60,088 nt of DNA from Clostridia bacterium (GCA_900753975.1 CAAEBC010000063.1:1-60088); one strand, 5' to 3'; positions 1-8,155 are shown, counted from the stretch's first letter. The notes: a model not told the origin generated them from the sequence alone. A program made the numbers and translations.

Positions 1-1365
1 ACATCTAGTACATACACCTTCTAAATTAAACTTATGTCCAAGTGCTTTGCCAGTTGTTGCTCCACACGAACACTTCGTTGGTTCTGTACGCGTTGCATCT
101 GCATATGAATGTACACGTTCTCCCTTAAAATTTTCAGATGCATATGTTGAAACAGATTTTAAAAACTTCTTGTAATTAAATGCACTTGTTTTTCCAACTA
201 CAGTAAATACTACTCCAGTTTTTGTTTCCGGTTCAAAAGATACATATGAATAACTATTGCCTTGAGATAGACTATATTTTCCAAGATGCTTTGTTAAGTA
301 AAATCTACCGCCTTTTTCATATTTACCGTTCACATAGTTAAATGCTATTGTTTGATTTTTCAAGTTCTTCTCAACTTTTTTAATTTCATTAACAGCATTT
401 TGACTCATAATTCTTGTATTACCATACATTCCATCATTTAATACTATTGTTATTAATTTTGCTAAATCAACCGCACTAGTTTCATATCCCGCTGCAAAAT
501 CCATTGAATTTCCATTATGTCTTTTTGTAACCGTTTTATTTTCGTTTAGAATTGTTGTATCAACTTTTGCAAATTTAGGATTACTACTAACATCAATTTT
601 GTCCAAAATTTCCTTTTTCAAATACTCATTCAAAGATACATTTGTTGCCACTTGCATTGTGAAACCTGCAAGTGCATGCTCTCTTGTTAGATTTTCTTTA
701 CTTGAATCATATTTAGTTTTTTTACCTGGTACTCCACCTTTTTCAAACAATTGAGACCATGTGTGTCTCAACATAAATGTAGCCATACCATAATTACTAC
801 CTATAGATCCGCCAAAATATTCACCTCTGTTGAAATCCCCCTTTGCTCGTGTCTTTTTTGTCGCTACATGTGAATATATCATACTATCATCTTTAATAGT
901 AGAAGAATGCGTTAAACAATTTCTTAATGTTGCAGGGTTTTGAACTAAAGCTACTTTAGGATCTGTATAAGCGGCAACCGTTTTAGCACTACCATAATAA
1001 CTGTTCCAATCATCACTACATTCTTTTACATTTTTATTACCTAATTGACGCCAATATGTTTCTATTTTAGTATCTAAGTCAATAACTCCATCATCTTGCA
1101 TTTTAGCAGCTAAGATTCCAAGCACACTTTTTGAAATAGCAAAGACCTTAAAACTGTCATTTTCATCACAACCAAAATTATATGTATATGCAATTTGTCC
1201 ATCTTTAATTATAACGATTTGTGCTTTAGATACACTACTTGACTTCATAAGTTTGTCAAAATAATCATCATCAGTAGTTATGTCAGCCGCAAATAGCATC
1301 ATTGGCATATAAGACATTATTAATATTATAGCTAGAAATAACGAAACAATTCTTTTACAATTCAT
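1..1365 (-). CDS. Exported beta-lactamase/DD-peptidase-fold protein, likely catalytically dead (3' end outside window)
   Basis: The reading frame starts at 1365 with a good signal peptide (MNCKRIVSLFLAIILIMSYM) and stays open to the window edge. The middle matches class C beta-lactamase/EstB-type serine hydrolases: the segment FKVFAISKSVLG followed by DDGVIDLD, GYETSAVDLAKL, and HLG near the end. In active relatives the first motif is S-x-x-K; here it reads A-I-S-K, and the expected Y-S-N reads G-S-N. Nucleophile and general base therefore both appear lost, while the H-x-G motif remains. The C-terminal part (CSCGATTGKALGHKF, then CTRC) resembles the Cys-pair repeats of clostridial surface proteins. 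I infer a secreted wall-associated pseudo-enzyme, perhaps peptidoglycan binding. The fold is fairly sure, the role is not. Confidence 0.75.
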   Translation of the reverse strand, partial: MNCKRIVSLFLAIILIMSYMPMMLFAADITTDDDYFDKLMKSSSVSKAQIVIIKDGQIAYTYNFGCDENDSFKVFAISKSVLGILAAKMQDDGVIDLDTKIETYWRQLGNKNVKECSDDWNSYYGSAKTVAAYTDPKVALVQNPATLRNCLTHSSTIKDDSMIYSHVATKKTRAKGDFNRGEYFGGSIGSNYGMATFMLRHTWSQLFEKGGVPGKKTKYDSSKENLTREHALAGFTMQVATNVSLNEYLKKEILDKIDVSSNPKFAKVDTTILNENKTVTKRHNGNSMDFAAGYETSAVDLAKLITIVLNDGMYGNTRIMSQNAVNEIKKVEKNLKNQTIAFNYVNGKYEKGGRFYLTKHLGKYSLSQGNSYSYVSFEPETKTGVVFTVVGKTSAFNYKKFLKSVSTYASENFKGERVHSYADATRTEPTKCSCGATTGKALGHKFNLEGVCTRC

Positions 1366-1467
1366 AAAATCATCTCCCTACTAATTCTCACTTACATACT
1401 ATAATTTTAACATAATATGTCAGAAACGTCAATTATGTAGCCTTTTATTGTAAACTTTATTTTCTGT

Positions 1468-1530
1468 AAAAAAGACTACTAATATGAAATGCTTCACATA
1501 TACATGAAAATCATCTCATACTAGCAGTCT
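1468..1530 (-). terminator. Terminator after tsf
   Basis: A 15-bp stem (two G-U pairs in the minus-strand RNA) pairs 1473-1487 with 1516-1530 and is followed on the minus strand by a run of U (1468-1473). It lies about 70 bases past the tsf stop and would end the rpsB-tsf transcript. Confidence 0.7.
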
Positions 1531-1597
1531 ATTAAAATCTACTTTATACAAGTTTTTATGCACGAATACCTATTAATATTCGTTTCTTAGTTTATTA

Positions 1598-2245
1598 TTA
1601 ACCATTAATTTGTTTCATAACTTCTTCAGCAAAGTTTTCTTCTTTTTTAGCGATACCCTCGCCTCTTTCAAATCTTACAAATCTTCTGATTGTAATGTTT
1701 TCACCGATATTTGCGATTTTTTCTGTTAAAACTTGTTGTACTGTCTTATCAGGATCTTTAATAAAGTCTTGTTCTAGAAGACAAGCTTCTGCGAAGAATT
1801 TATCAATTCTACCTGTAACTATTTTTTCAATAGCAGCTTCTGGTTTACCTTCATTTAAAGCTTGAGCTTTAATGATTTCTTTCTCTTTCTCGATTACTTC
1901 TGCTGGAACTTCTTCTCTCTTTACATATTCTGGTTTTGTAGCAGCAATTTGCATAGCGATATCTTTAACGAATTCTCTGAATTCTGGGTTTTTAGCAGCA
2001 AAGTCTGTTTCAATGTTAACTTCAACTAAAACACCAATTCTACCATCACCATGAATATAGCTTTCTACTAAACCTTCTGCAGCAATTCTTCCTGCTTTTT
2101 TAGCAGCTTTAACAACTCCTCTTTCTCTCAAAAGTTCGCTTGCTTTCTCTTTATCTCCATTAGTTTCTTCTAAAACTCTTTTGCACTCCATCATTCCAGC
2201 GCCTGTTAATTCTCTAAGTTCTCTAACTTGCTCTGCAGTAATCAT
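1598..2245 (-). CDS. tsf: Elongation factor Ts
   Basis: EF-Ts recycles EF-Tu by catalysing GDP/GTP exchange. The protein begins MITAEQVRELRELTGAGMME, the family signature (UBA-like N-terminal domain with TGAGMM.CK), and continues with the core domain TDFAAKNPEF. About 215 residues is the usual length of the short Gram-positive form. I place the start at the ATG at 2245, because GGGAGG lies seven to eight bases upstream; an in-frame TTG two codons earlier is too close to that site. It follows rpsB by about 26 bases, the conserved rpsB-tsf order. Confidence 0.97.
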   Translation of the reverse strand: MITAEQVRELRELTGAGMMECKRVLEETNGDKEKASELLRERGVVKAAKKAGRIAAEGLVESYIHGDGRIGVLVEVNIETDFAAKNPEFREFVKDIAMQIAATKPEYVKREEVPAEVIEKEKEIIKAQALNEGKPEAAIEKIVTGRIDKFFAEACLLEQDFIKDPDKTVQQVLTEKIANIGENITIRRFVRFERGEGIAKKEENFAEEVMKQING

Positions 2246-2271
2246 AACCAAAATCCTCCCTTAATATTAAA

Positions 2272-3018
2272 TTATTCTTGTACCATTTCTTCCATAGTAG
2301 TATTTTCGTCTTCTTCGTGATTAACTACCATAGATTCACCTTGTTTTGACTCTATAACAGCATTAGCCATTGCTTCAATGATTAATTTAATAGCTCTAAT
2401 AGCATCATCATTACCAGGTATTACATAGTCAACATCTTCTGGGTTACAGTTTGTGTCAACTAAACCGATAACAGGAATACCTAATTTTCTAGCTTCTAGA
2501 ATAGCAATTCTTTCTTTTTTAGGGTCTACTACGAACATAGCTCCTGGAAGCTCTGTCATATCTCTAATTCCGCCTAAGTTCTTTTCTAATTTATCTGTTT
2601 CTTTTCTAAGTTCGATAACTTCTTTCTTAGGTAATACATCAAAAGTACCATCTTCAGCCATAGTTTCAAGTTCTTTTAATCTATTAACTCTGCTTCTAAT
2701 TGTCTCAAAGTTTGTAAGCATACCACCTAACCATCTGTTGTTTACGTAGTACATTCCGCATCTTTCAGCTTCTTCTCTTACGCACTCTTGAGCTTGTTTC
2801 TTAGTACCAACGAAGATAACTGTTTTACCTTCATCTACGATACTCTTTAATACTGCATAAGCCTCATCAATTTTCTTTGCAGTTTTTTGTAAATCAATGA
2901 TATAAATACCATTTCTTGCTGTGAAGATATATGGAGCCATTCTAGGATCCCATCTTCTTGTTTGATGTCCAAAATGAACACCTGCTTCCAATAATTGTTT
3001 CATTGCAACTACTGACAT
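2272..3018 (-). CDS. rpsB: 30S ribosomal protein S2
   Basis: The N-terminus MSVVAMKQLLEAGVHFGHQT and the motifs RWDPRMAPYIFTARNGIYIIDLQ, GTKKQAQE and NRWLGGMLTNF are diagnostic of bacterial S2. Length (248) is typical. GGAGG sits just upstream of the ATG. The C-terminal 30 residues are acidic and poorly conserved, as is common in this family. It is the first gene of the rpsB-tsf operon, transcribed from the promoter at 3150-3178. Confidence 0.98.
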   Translation of the reverse strand: MSVVAMKQLLEAGVHFGHQTRRWDPRMAPYIFTARNGIYIIDLQKTAKKIDEAYAVLKSIVDEGKTVIFVGTKKQAQECVREEAERCGMYYVNNRWLGGMLTNFETIRSRVNRLKELETMAEDGTFDVLPKKEVIELRKETDKLEKNLGGIRDMTELPGAMFVVDPKKERIAILEARKLGIPVIGLVDTNCNPEDVDYVIPGNDDAIRAIKLIIEAMANAVIESKQGESMVVNHEEDENTTMEEMVQE

Positions 3019-3178
3019 TTTAAATTTCCTCCTTATTTTTTGTTTTTTCCTCTGCCTAGGTTAAAACGCTTGTAACCACTTCATTTTATATGAAGCACTA
3101 GGCTACTTACTCGCCTTAGCATGTGGATTTGTGCATTTCGCACTTAGCCATTATAACATCTTTCACTAGAAAAAACAA
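3019..3178 (-). promoter_or_regulatory. rpsB promoter and 5' leader
   Basis: On the minus strand TTGTTT (3173-3178) and TATAAT (3150-3155) are separated by exactly 17 bases. The leader of about 125 nt holds a small hairpin (CTTCAT/ATGAAG near 3082-3098) before the rpsB ribosome site. An autoregulatory S2-binding leader is possible but not shown. The rest of the 3019-3435 gap holds the terminator of the upstream gene and nothing else I can recognise. Confidence 0.75.
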
Positions 3179-3342
3179 CCATTTTTTCAACTTTTTTGTT
3201 CCATATTTTGGTAATTTCCACACGAATCTACCTTTAGAAATAAAAGCTACTACCACGTAACCTTCATATTTAACCGCATATAAAAAGCATAATACTTCCA
3301 GACTTTCTAGCAATCACGTAATTTTCATATTTAAGCATATAT

Positions 3343-3381
3343 AAAAAGTGCAATGAAGCTATACGTACTCATTGCACTTTT
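3343..3381 (-). terminator. Terminator after the 3.4-3.8 kb gene
   Basis: A perfect 13-bp stem (AAAAGTGCAATGA with TCATTGCACTTTT) is followed by T residues on the minus strand. It lies 55 bases past the stop of the 3436-3840 gene. Confidence 0.75.
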
Positions 3382-3435
3382 GAATTCTTTAGTTTCTTTT
3401 GCCAAAGCATTTGTATTTTTCAAGTTCAGTAATGA

Positions 3436-3840
3436 TTACTTAAGAATAAAAATACGAGCTTTGTTACGTTCTACAGTATAGGTAGTTTTCATATAAAACC
3501 TCCAATAATCGGATTGACTAACTAACCGTTTCCAGTCAATAGGCATAATCGTCCTTTGCTCTACATCTATCGGTTCGGAAAGCCTAACCACATTATTTCT
3601 GCTTGAAAGTCTATTATTCCAATAGTCATTAAAATACTTGTAAGAATAATATTTACCAAAGATAGTCTTAATCTCCACCTCTAGTTCGTAATACATCTTT
3701 GCAAAATTAACACAGAACACATCTGTATGGCTACTTTTCTGCAAAGAAATCTTAACAATCTTCTCGTACTCCTCTTCAAGTCTTATGTTGATGTAATTAA
3801 TAACCTCTTTCTTACCCTTCTGGTTGTGAATAGCCGTCAC
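3436..3840 (-). CDS. Hypothetical protein, about 134 residues
   Basis: No family is recognised. The product is a charged soluble protein with aromatic-rich stretches (KTIFGKYYSYKYFNDYWNN). I choose the GTG at 3840: AGGAGG lies eight bases upstream, and the earlier in-frame GTG at 3849 overlaps that ribosome site. The ORF has a strong ribosome site and its own terminator, so it is probably a real gene. It holds one in-frame CGG codon (3526-3528), which is rare in this window; a +1 shift there would hit a stop at once, so CGG must be read as sense if the protein is made full length. Confidence 0.6.
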   Translation of the reverse strand: MTAIHNQKGKKEVINYINIRLEEEYEKIVKISLQKSSHTDVFCVNFAKMYYELEVEIKTIFGKYYSYKYFNDYWNNRLSSRNNVVRLSEPIDVEQRTIMPIDWKRLVSQSDYWRFYMKTTYTVERNKARIFILK

Positions 3841-4029
3841 AATGGTCACCTCCTACAAATTCGAAGTTACCGAAACGAACCCTATACTCAAGCAATCATA
3901 TTGAACAATCGCTTAATCCAAATTTCACTTCACACCATTGTATTTTAGCATTTTGTTCAATTTATGTCAACAATTATTACTTATTAGCATCACAACTTAT
4001 TAGCATCACAAATATTTTTCAAAAAATAC

Positions 4030-4058
4030 TTGTTTTTTATTTTTACTCATGATATACT
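4030..4058 (+). promoter_or_regulatory. Promoter of tRNA-Glu
   Basis: TTGTTT (4030-4035) and TATACT (4053-4058) are separated by 17 bases, 18 bases before the tRNA 5' end. Confidence 0.7.
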
Positions 4059-4075
4059 TTGTTTTGTTCTTAGCT

Positions 4076-4150
4076 GGCCCATTGGTCAAGCGGTTAAGAC
4101 GCGGCCCTCTCAAGGCCGAATCATGGGTTCGATTCCCGTATGGGTCACCA
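4076..4150 (+). tRNA. tRNA-Glu (anticodon CTC)
   Basis: A full cloverleaf is present: acceptor GGCCCAT with ATGGGTC, anticodon stem CGGCC/GGCCG with loop CTCTCAA (anticodon CTC, reads GAG), T-arm GGGTTCGATTCCC, and encoded CCA at 4148-4150. Confidence 0.95.
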
Positions 4151-4209
4151 AAACTTAACTCACAGCATTTGCTGTGAGTCTTTTAGTTCTTTGTCAATAG
4201 TTGAGGATA
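4150..4209 (+). repeat. tRNA-Glu downstream repeat, copy 1
   Basis: The stretch from AAAACTTAACTCACAGC through TTTGTCAATAGTTGAGGATA recurs at 5704-5768 with few changes (30 bases with one mismatch, then a short indel region, then about 20 similar bases). The two copies flank the DUF1828/DUF6978-like gene pair. Confidence 0.75.
4158..4184 (+). terminator. Terminator after tRNA-Glu
   Basis: A nine-bp stem ACTCACAGC/GCTGTGAGT with a short loop is followed by CTTTT. A near-identical hairpin recurs at 5711 with no tRNA before it (see repeats). Confidence 0.7.
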
Positions 4210-4224
4210 ATTAGTGGGACGGAG

Positions 4225-4270
4225 AAAAAAGTATCTAAAAACCACATTCTAGGTTTTTAGATACTTTTCT
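4225..4270. terminator. Bidirectional hairpin after the DUF1828 gene
   Basis: A perfect 17-bp stem (4227-4243 with 4252-4268) has A-rich and T-rich outer edges and lies just past the stop of the minus-strand gene at 4289. Just before it is GGGACGGAGAAAAA, a string also found at 13255. Confidence 0.7.
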
Positions 4271-4288
4271 TAATATAACCTTTTTCTA

Positions 4289-5053
4289 TTATGCTAACAT
4301 TTTCATATTTTCATCTTTATTTATTTCAGAAAATTTAATAACTTTAGCATCATAATTAGTTAATGCATTTACTTCATTTTCATTTATAGTATTTGCATCA
4401 TTGACAATAACTATTAATTGTGTATCCTCATGTCTTGTTTCTCTTGTGTCACTCCAAGCAAACAATATACTTTCTACATTAGATTTACTCATGTTATTTA
4501 TTGCCTTGCAAAGACGTTCAGGATGATTTTTACTTCTCTGTAGTACAAAATCATATTGAAAAGCATAACCCGTTTTTCCAATAAAACTGACATTTTCTGT
4601 ATAAAATATTTCTTTCTTATTAAAAAATTCTATTAAATCATCTAAAAATAATGAAGCAATTCTATTTTGAGACAGCATAAACATATCATCAATAGTTAGC
4701 ATCGCTTGTGCCAATAAATGTTTTTTCTTTGGAAAATCGTTTAATGTACATTTTACAGTTAATTCATTCTCCTTTTTCTCAATGCCGAATTTTTTTGTTA
4801 TAGAATTTAAAAGCTCTTTTCTTCTCTTTGAAGATAAATCAACTCCTGAAGAAATGAGATTATTAATGATATATGAGTCATCAGATAATTGAAGATTTTC
4901 GTTATCCATTGGAGTAACATATATTTGCAAATAATCATTAAACCTATCCAGAAATGGCGAGGTAATCTCAAATGTTTTACCTATCTCAGTTATTGTTATC
5001 TCTTCTTTTAGCCAGTCAATATATCTTTTTCTTAACTCATCTTTGGTTATCAT
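4289..5053 (-). CDS. DUF1828/DUF1829 domain protein
   Basis: The N-terminal half carries the DUF1828 pattern (ITSPFLDRFNDYLQIYV, then SDDSYIINNLISSGVDL). The C-terminal half (from about residue 140) resembles DUF1829, with YAFQYDFVLQRSKNHPER and a beta-rich end. The molecular function of these domains is not established; they are often found in small accessory cassettes. Start is the ATG at 5053 behind AGGAGG; an upstream GTG overlaps that site. It lies 12 bases behind its partner gene, so the two are one operon. Confidence 0.7.
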   Translation of the reverse strand: MITKDELRKRYIDWLKEEITITEIGKTFEITSPFLDRFNDYLQIYVTPMDNENLQLSDDSYIINNLISSGVDLSSKRRKELLNSITKKFGIEKKENELTVKCTLNDFPKKKHLLAQAMLTIDDMFMLSQNRIASLFLDDLIEFFNKKEIFYTENVSFIGKTGYAFQYDFVLQRSKNHPERLCKAINNMSKSNVESILFAWSDTRETRHEDTQLIVIVNDANTINENEVNALTNYDAKVIKFSEINKDENMKMLA

Positions 5054-5065
5054 TAAATTCACCTC

Positions 5066-5518
5066 CTAAGCCAATTGTTCTTGATATATTATATTGGTTT
5101 CCCCCATTAATAAATTAAATTTTTTAAAAAATTCCAAACAATTATTATACAAATCTGGGTCAGAAATATTAAAAGAAACAGCCTGTCCCATTTCGTATTC
5201 TTCTGTATAAATATGTAAGTGATTTCCCATTATTTTCCCGCCATCTGGATTCATATATTGTATCGTTTTTCCAATATCCAAACGTAAAAGAGGAACATTA
5301 CTAGTCGATGTTCTGCCTTGATATGTACATTTATCTACATTTTTGTTTCCCCTATTGATATTAATAGTAAATTTATCAGGTGTTTCCTTTGCAACGACCT
5401 CAAACTCGATTTTTTTACCAAAAGCAGGAAATTCAATGGTTGGATTTTCAATCTTGTATTTTAATAGGTTTATTAATCTTGTAGCTTCTTCCGTAGTCAG
5501 TTTAAGTTTATTTTCCAT
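5066..5518 (-). CDS. Small protein, DUF6978-like, partner of the DUF1828 protein
   Basis: A 150-residue soluble protein (MENKLKLTTEEATRLINLLK start). The segment RLDIGKTIQYMNPDGGKIMG followed by HLHIYTEEYE matches what I remember of the DUF6978 family, which often sits beside DUF1828 genes; I cannot confirm this without a search. GAGGT lies eight bases upstream of the ATG. It is first in the two-gene cassette, and the tight pairing suggests the two proteins act together. Confidence 0.55.
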   Translation of the reverse strand: MENKLKLTTEEATRLINLLKYKIENPTIEFPAFGKKIEFEVVAKETPDKFTININRGNKNVDKCTYQGRTSTSNVPLLRLDIGKTIQYMNPDGGKIMGNHLHIYTEEYEMGQAVSFNISDPDLYNNCLEFFKKFNLLMGETNIIYQEQLA

Positions 5519-5703
5519 TTTTTATACCTCAACTTCATAAATTATTATAATATATTTTATAAATAAATTGAATTATTTTCAATAAAAATAGTAAATAATT
5601 CTTAACAAAAAGTGATTAATGATCGATATTTTCTAAATTCACATTAATTCCAAAACAATTACTAAAATAAAATTGTCTTGTTTTTTAATTGTTATACTTC
5701 ATT

Positions 5704-5768
5704 AAAACTTAACTCACAGCATTTGCTATGAGTTTTTGTGCTATGGCTCTTTGTCAATGGTTGGGATA
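5704..5768 (+). repeat. tRNA-Glu downstream repeat, copy 2 (tRNA missing)
   Basis: This is the second copy of the terminator region found after tRNA-Glu. Just upstream (5680-5700) a CTTGTTTTTTA stretch and TATACTT echo the tRNA promoter, but the spacing is collapsed and the tRNA body is absent. The rest of the 5519-5893 gap is AT-rich with nothing else recognisable. Confidence 0.7.
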
Positions 5769-5893
5769 TACTAACATGAATATTTTTAAAACATTTACAA
5801 ATTATATTAATATAGTCAAATTTACCTACTTCATCAAACATTTTTAAATGATGATGCGTAAATCAAAAATATAATGTTAGGAGTTGTAAAACA

Positions 5894-6328
5894 ATGATAA
5901 ATAACGATACTATCGAATTATTAAAAGAATGTAATGCTGGAATCAAAATGGGAATCAGCTCCATAGACGATGTACTTCCATCAGTAAAAAATCCATCCTT
6001 CAAACAGAAACTAGAAAAATGCAAAAAAGAACACGAAAAGCTAGAGACTGAAACAAAAAACATCTTAAACGATTACGACGATTCTGGAAAAGAGCCAAAC
6101 CCAATGACAAAAGCAATGTCTTGGATAAAAACCAACGCCAAAATGTCATTTGACCCAAGCGACAAAACAATAAGCAATTTAATGACAGACGGTTGCAATA
6201 TGGGAGTTAAATCCTTAAACAAATATCTAAACCAATACGAAGCAGCAGAAGAAAAAGTAAAAGACATAACCAAACGACTAATCAACCTCGAAGAAAAACT
6301 AGCAATTGATATAAGACAATACCTATAA
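5894..6328 (+). CDS. Helical protein of unknown function
   Basis: A 144-residue all-helical protein rich in Lys and Glu. The region KCKKEHEKLETETKNILNDY followed by KAMSWIKTNAKMSFDPSDKT resembles small ferritin-like/DUF2383-type proteins common in Clostridia, but metal ligands are not obvious. GGAG precedes the ATG by about nine bases. It is a single gene, convergent with spoIIP and separated from it by the hairpin element. Confidence 0.6.
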   Translation: MINNDTIELLKECNAGIKMGISSIDDVLPSVKNPSFKQKLEKCKKEHEKLETETKNILNDYDDSGKEPNPMTKAMSWIKTNAKMSFDPSDKTISNLMTDGCNMGVKSLNKYLNQYEAAEEKVKDITKRLINLEEKLAIDIRQYL

Positions 6329-6353
6329 AAATATTGTCACCCACTCTCTAAAA

Positions 6354-6507
6354 AATTCTGCATACTGGTAAAAAATGTGTGCCAATTGATAATACTTTTA
6401 GTAGCGTTTTTTGTCAAGGTGGCGATTGCGAAGCAATACTACCTTGACAAACCTAGCGGATAAAAGTTTTATCAATTGGCACACATTTTTTACCAGTATG
6501 CAGAATT
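6354..6507. repeat. Hairpin element, copy 1
   Basis: A 154-nt palindrome. The outer arms (6354-6390 and 6471-6507) are perfectly complementary over 37 bp. Inside is an 86-nt core (6388-6473) shared with copy 2. The core ends are GATAATACTTTTA and TAAAAGTTTTATC, and its centre is an 11-bp stem (TTTGTCAAGGT/ACCTTGACAAA) capped by a second stem ATTGC-GAA-GCAAT. It fills the gap between two convergent genes and would also act as a terminator. Confidence 0.9.
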
Positions 6508-6522
6508 CTCTCCCCACAAAGT

Positions 6523-7656
6523 TTATTCTTTCAATGCTTCAATGACATTGGCTAAATACTTCATAGCCGTCCAAACTTCATCCAAAGTATTCCCCGTAGC
6601 CCCCACTTCCACAATCAGTGCCCCATCACAAACATGCTGATTATACCTAGACTTGCTTAAATTCAAATCGCGAAACAGCCCCGGATACATACTATTAGCC
6701 GTATTTTGAATAAGCAAAGCCAACTTCAAATTTTCCATCCAATTATCATGTGAAAGCCCGCAAGCATTAGTTCCAACAACAAACATAAGCTTGGCAGCAC
6801 TCTCGCCATTTATCTCAGTAGTCGGTCTATAATTCAAATTGCCCGAAAGAGCATCCCTATGAACATCCAAAACAATATCATACTTAGTTTTGCTAAACTC
6901 ATCTTGAACACTCTTAAGCGAGGCCTTATATGCCCCATTATAAGATGGTGTATCGTGCTTAGTTTTAATATGCTTAGCATTAAAATTCTTAAGCAGCAAA
7001 TTTTCCGTAAGCACATTTCCAACAGAAACAATATTTTTTTCATCATTCAAAGTTCTAAAATTAGATTCCTTTCCAGCCTCACTATATGCTTCAGAAGTAT
7101 GAGTATGGAACACCAATATTTTCGTATTATCATTAATAGGAAACTTCGAAGCCTTAGAAAGTTCCGTTAAATTAAGTTTCAATTTGCTATAATTAGTTAT
7201 ATACGTATTTCCAACCAGTACTTTCCCAGAAGAGTTTTCAACCACATTATAACTTTTCGGTCTATCCCAAGTTTTAATGCTAGAAGACTCCAAATATTGG
7301 CTCGGCACTTCATTTGTTTCTTTTTCTAATTCATTAACCGTATTTTCATTCACAGTATTTATGTCAGTATTTACAGTATATTCATTTACTTTAAGTGGTT
7401 TCTCTTCATTGGATTTTATGCTAACAATCTCCACCCCAAGTTCATTTTTTATTTTTCCTAAATCAAGCTCATTTTTTGCATAAACATTATTTGTATTTAT
7501 ATTTTCCTCTATCATTTCAACTGCAAAAGTTTTAGGTCCCTTATTTAAAAGCTTAAAAATCAAACTTAATGATATATATATAATCATCACTATGCTACCA
7601 TAAAGCAAAAATTTTCTGATAACATTATTTAATCCAATAACTTTAACTCGTATCAT
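6523..7656 (-). CDS. spoIIP: Stage II sporulation protein P (peptidoglycan amidase/endopeptidase)
   Basis: SpoIIP works with SpoIID and SpoIIM to thin septal peptidoglycan during engulfment. The N-terminus has one membrane segment (about residues 13-34). A low-complexity Asn/Thr-rich linker follows, then the SpoIIP domain from about 165: ILVFHTHTSEAYSE, DIVLDVHRDA, VVGTNACGLSHDNW, LIVEVGATGN. The histidines and the Glu of the VEVG motif fit the zinc-amidase fold. Length 377 is normal. The ribosome site GGGTGAT is part of a hairpin (7660-7690). Confidence 0.93.
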   Translation of the reverse strand: MIRVKVIGLNNVIRKFLLYGSIVMIIYISLSLIFKLLNKGPKTFAVEMIEENINTNNVYAKNELDLGKIKNELGVEIVSIKSNEEKPLKVNEYTVNTDINTVNENTVNELEKETNEVPSQYLESSSIKTWDRPKSYNVVENSSGKVLVGNTYITNYSKLKLNLTELSKASKFPINDNTKILVFHTHTSEAYSEAGKESNFRTLNDEKNIVSVGNVLTENLLLKNFNAKHIKTKHDTPSYNGAYKASLKSVQDEFSKTKYDIVLDVHRDALSGNLNYRPTTEINGESAAKLMFVVGTNACGLSHDNWMENLKLALLIQNTANSMYPGLFRDLNLSKSRYNQHVCDGALIVEVGATGNTLDEVWTAMKYLANVIEALKE

Positions 7657-7659
7657 AAA

Positions 7660-7690
7660 AAATCACCCAATATAAAATATTAGGTGATTT
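7660..7690 (-). terminator. Hairpin between the DivIVA-like gene and spoIIP, overlapping the spoIIP ribosome site
   Basis: On the minus strand AAATCACC pairs with GGGTGATTT and is followed by T residues and directly by the spoIIP ATG. It can end the upstream transcript and, in read-through RNA, hide the spoIIP ribosome site. Confidence 0.55.
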
Positions 7691-7703
7691 CACATATTAG
7701 AAC

Positions 7704-8126
7704 TTATTGTTGTAAAGTAGTTAAGTCTTCTGTAAATTTAGTAATAAGGTCTTTTGCCTTATCCTTAAGCATTGCAAGTTCAATCTTAGCATCAATTAAT
7801 TTTTCTTTTTCAGTTTCAATCATAGTATCTATTTCTTGTCTTTCTTCGATAGCCTGATTTTTAGCGTCTTCAATAATAGCCTTTGCTTGTTGCTCAGCTT
7901 TTATAAGAACTTCAGATATATTTGCTTTCGCTTCCTCTACAGATTTTTTGTTATTTAGCATTTCGTTTAATCTTTCATTAAGTTTAGCATTTTCCGCTTT
8001 CATCGCTAAAAGTTCTGTGTTTTGTTTTTTTAGTTCAGCTTCATAATCACTCTTTATTCCTGCAATATAAAGCTCAACATCTTTTCTATTCAAACCAAAA
8101 AGACCTTTTGAAATATTATCGTCCAT
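7704..8126 (-). CDS. DivIVA-like coiled-coil protein
   Basis: The start (NISKGLFGLNRKDVELYIAG) matches the DivIVA/GpsB N-terminal motif (x-GL-N-R-x-DVE-x-Y). Residues 25-125 form a continuous coiled coil rich in Ala, Glu and Lys. DivIVA-type proteins bind curved membrane and organise division or spore polarity; at 140 residues this is a short form. It lies 30 bases downstream of the ATP-grasp gene and ahead of spoIIP, which fits a division or sporulation role. Confidence 0.75.
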   Translation of the reverse strand: MDDNISKGLFGLNRKDVELYIAGIKSDYEAELKKQNTELLAMKAENAKLNERLNEMLNNKKSVEEAKANISEVLIKAEQQAKAIIEDAKNQAIEERQEIDTMIETEKEKLIDAKIELAMLKDKAKDLITKFTEDLTTLQQ

Positions 8127-8155
8127 TAAACCTCACCCTTTCTTATAAATTTACA

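Noticed and set aside
3116..3313. Short minus-strand ORF in the rpsB leader region
   Set aside because: No ribosome site; it overlaps the rpsB promoter and is AT-rich low-complexity sequence.
6354..6507. Hairpin elements as retron or group II intron remnants
   Set aside because: No reverse transcriptase is nearby, and the core lacks a domain V-like stem or a recognisable msr/msd plan.
6354..6507. Hairpin elements as plain bidirectional terminators
   Set aside because: They sit where terminators belong, but a shared 86-nt core with covariation and 34-49 bp of unique perfect arms is far beyond terminator needs.
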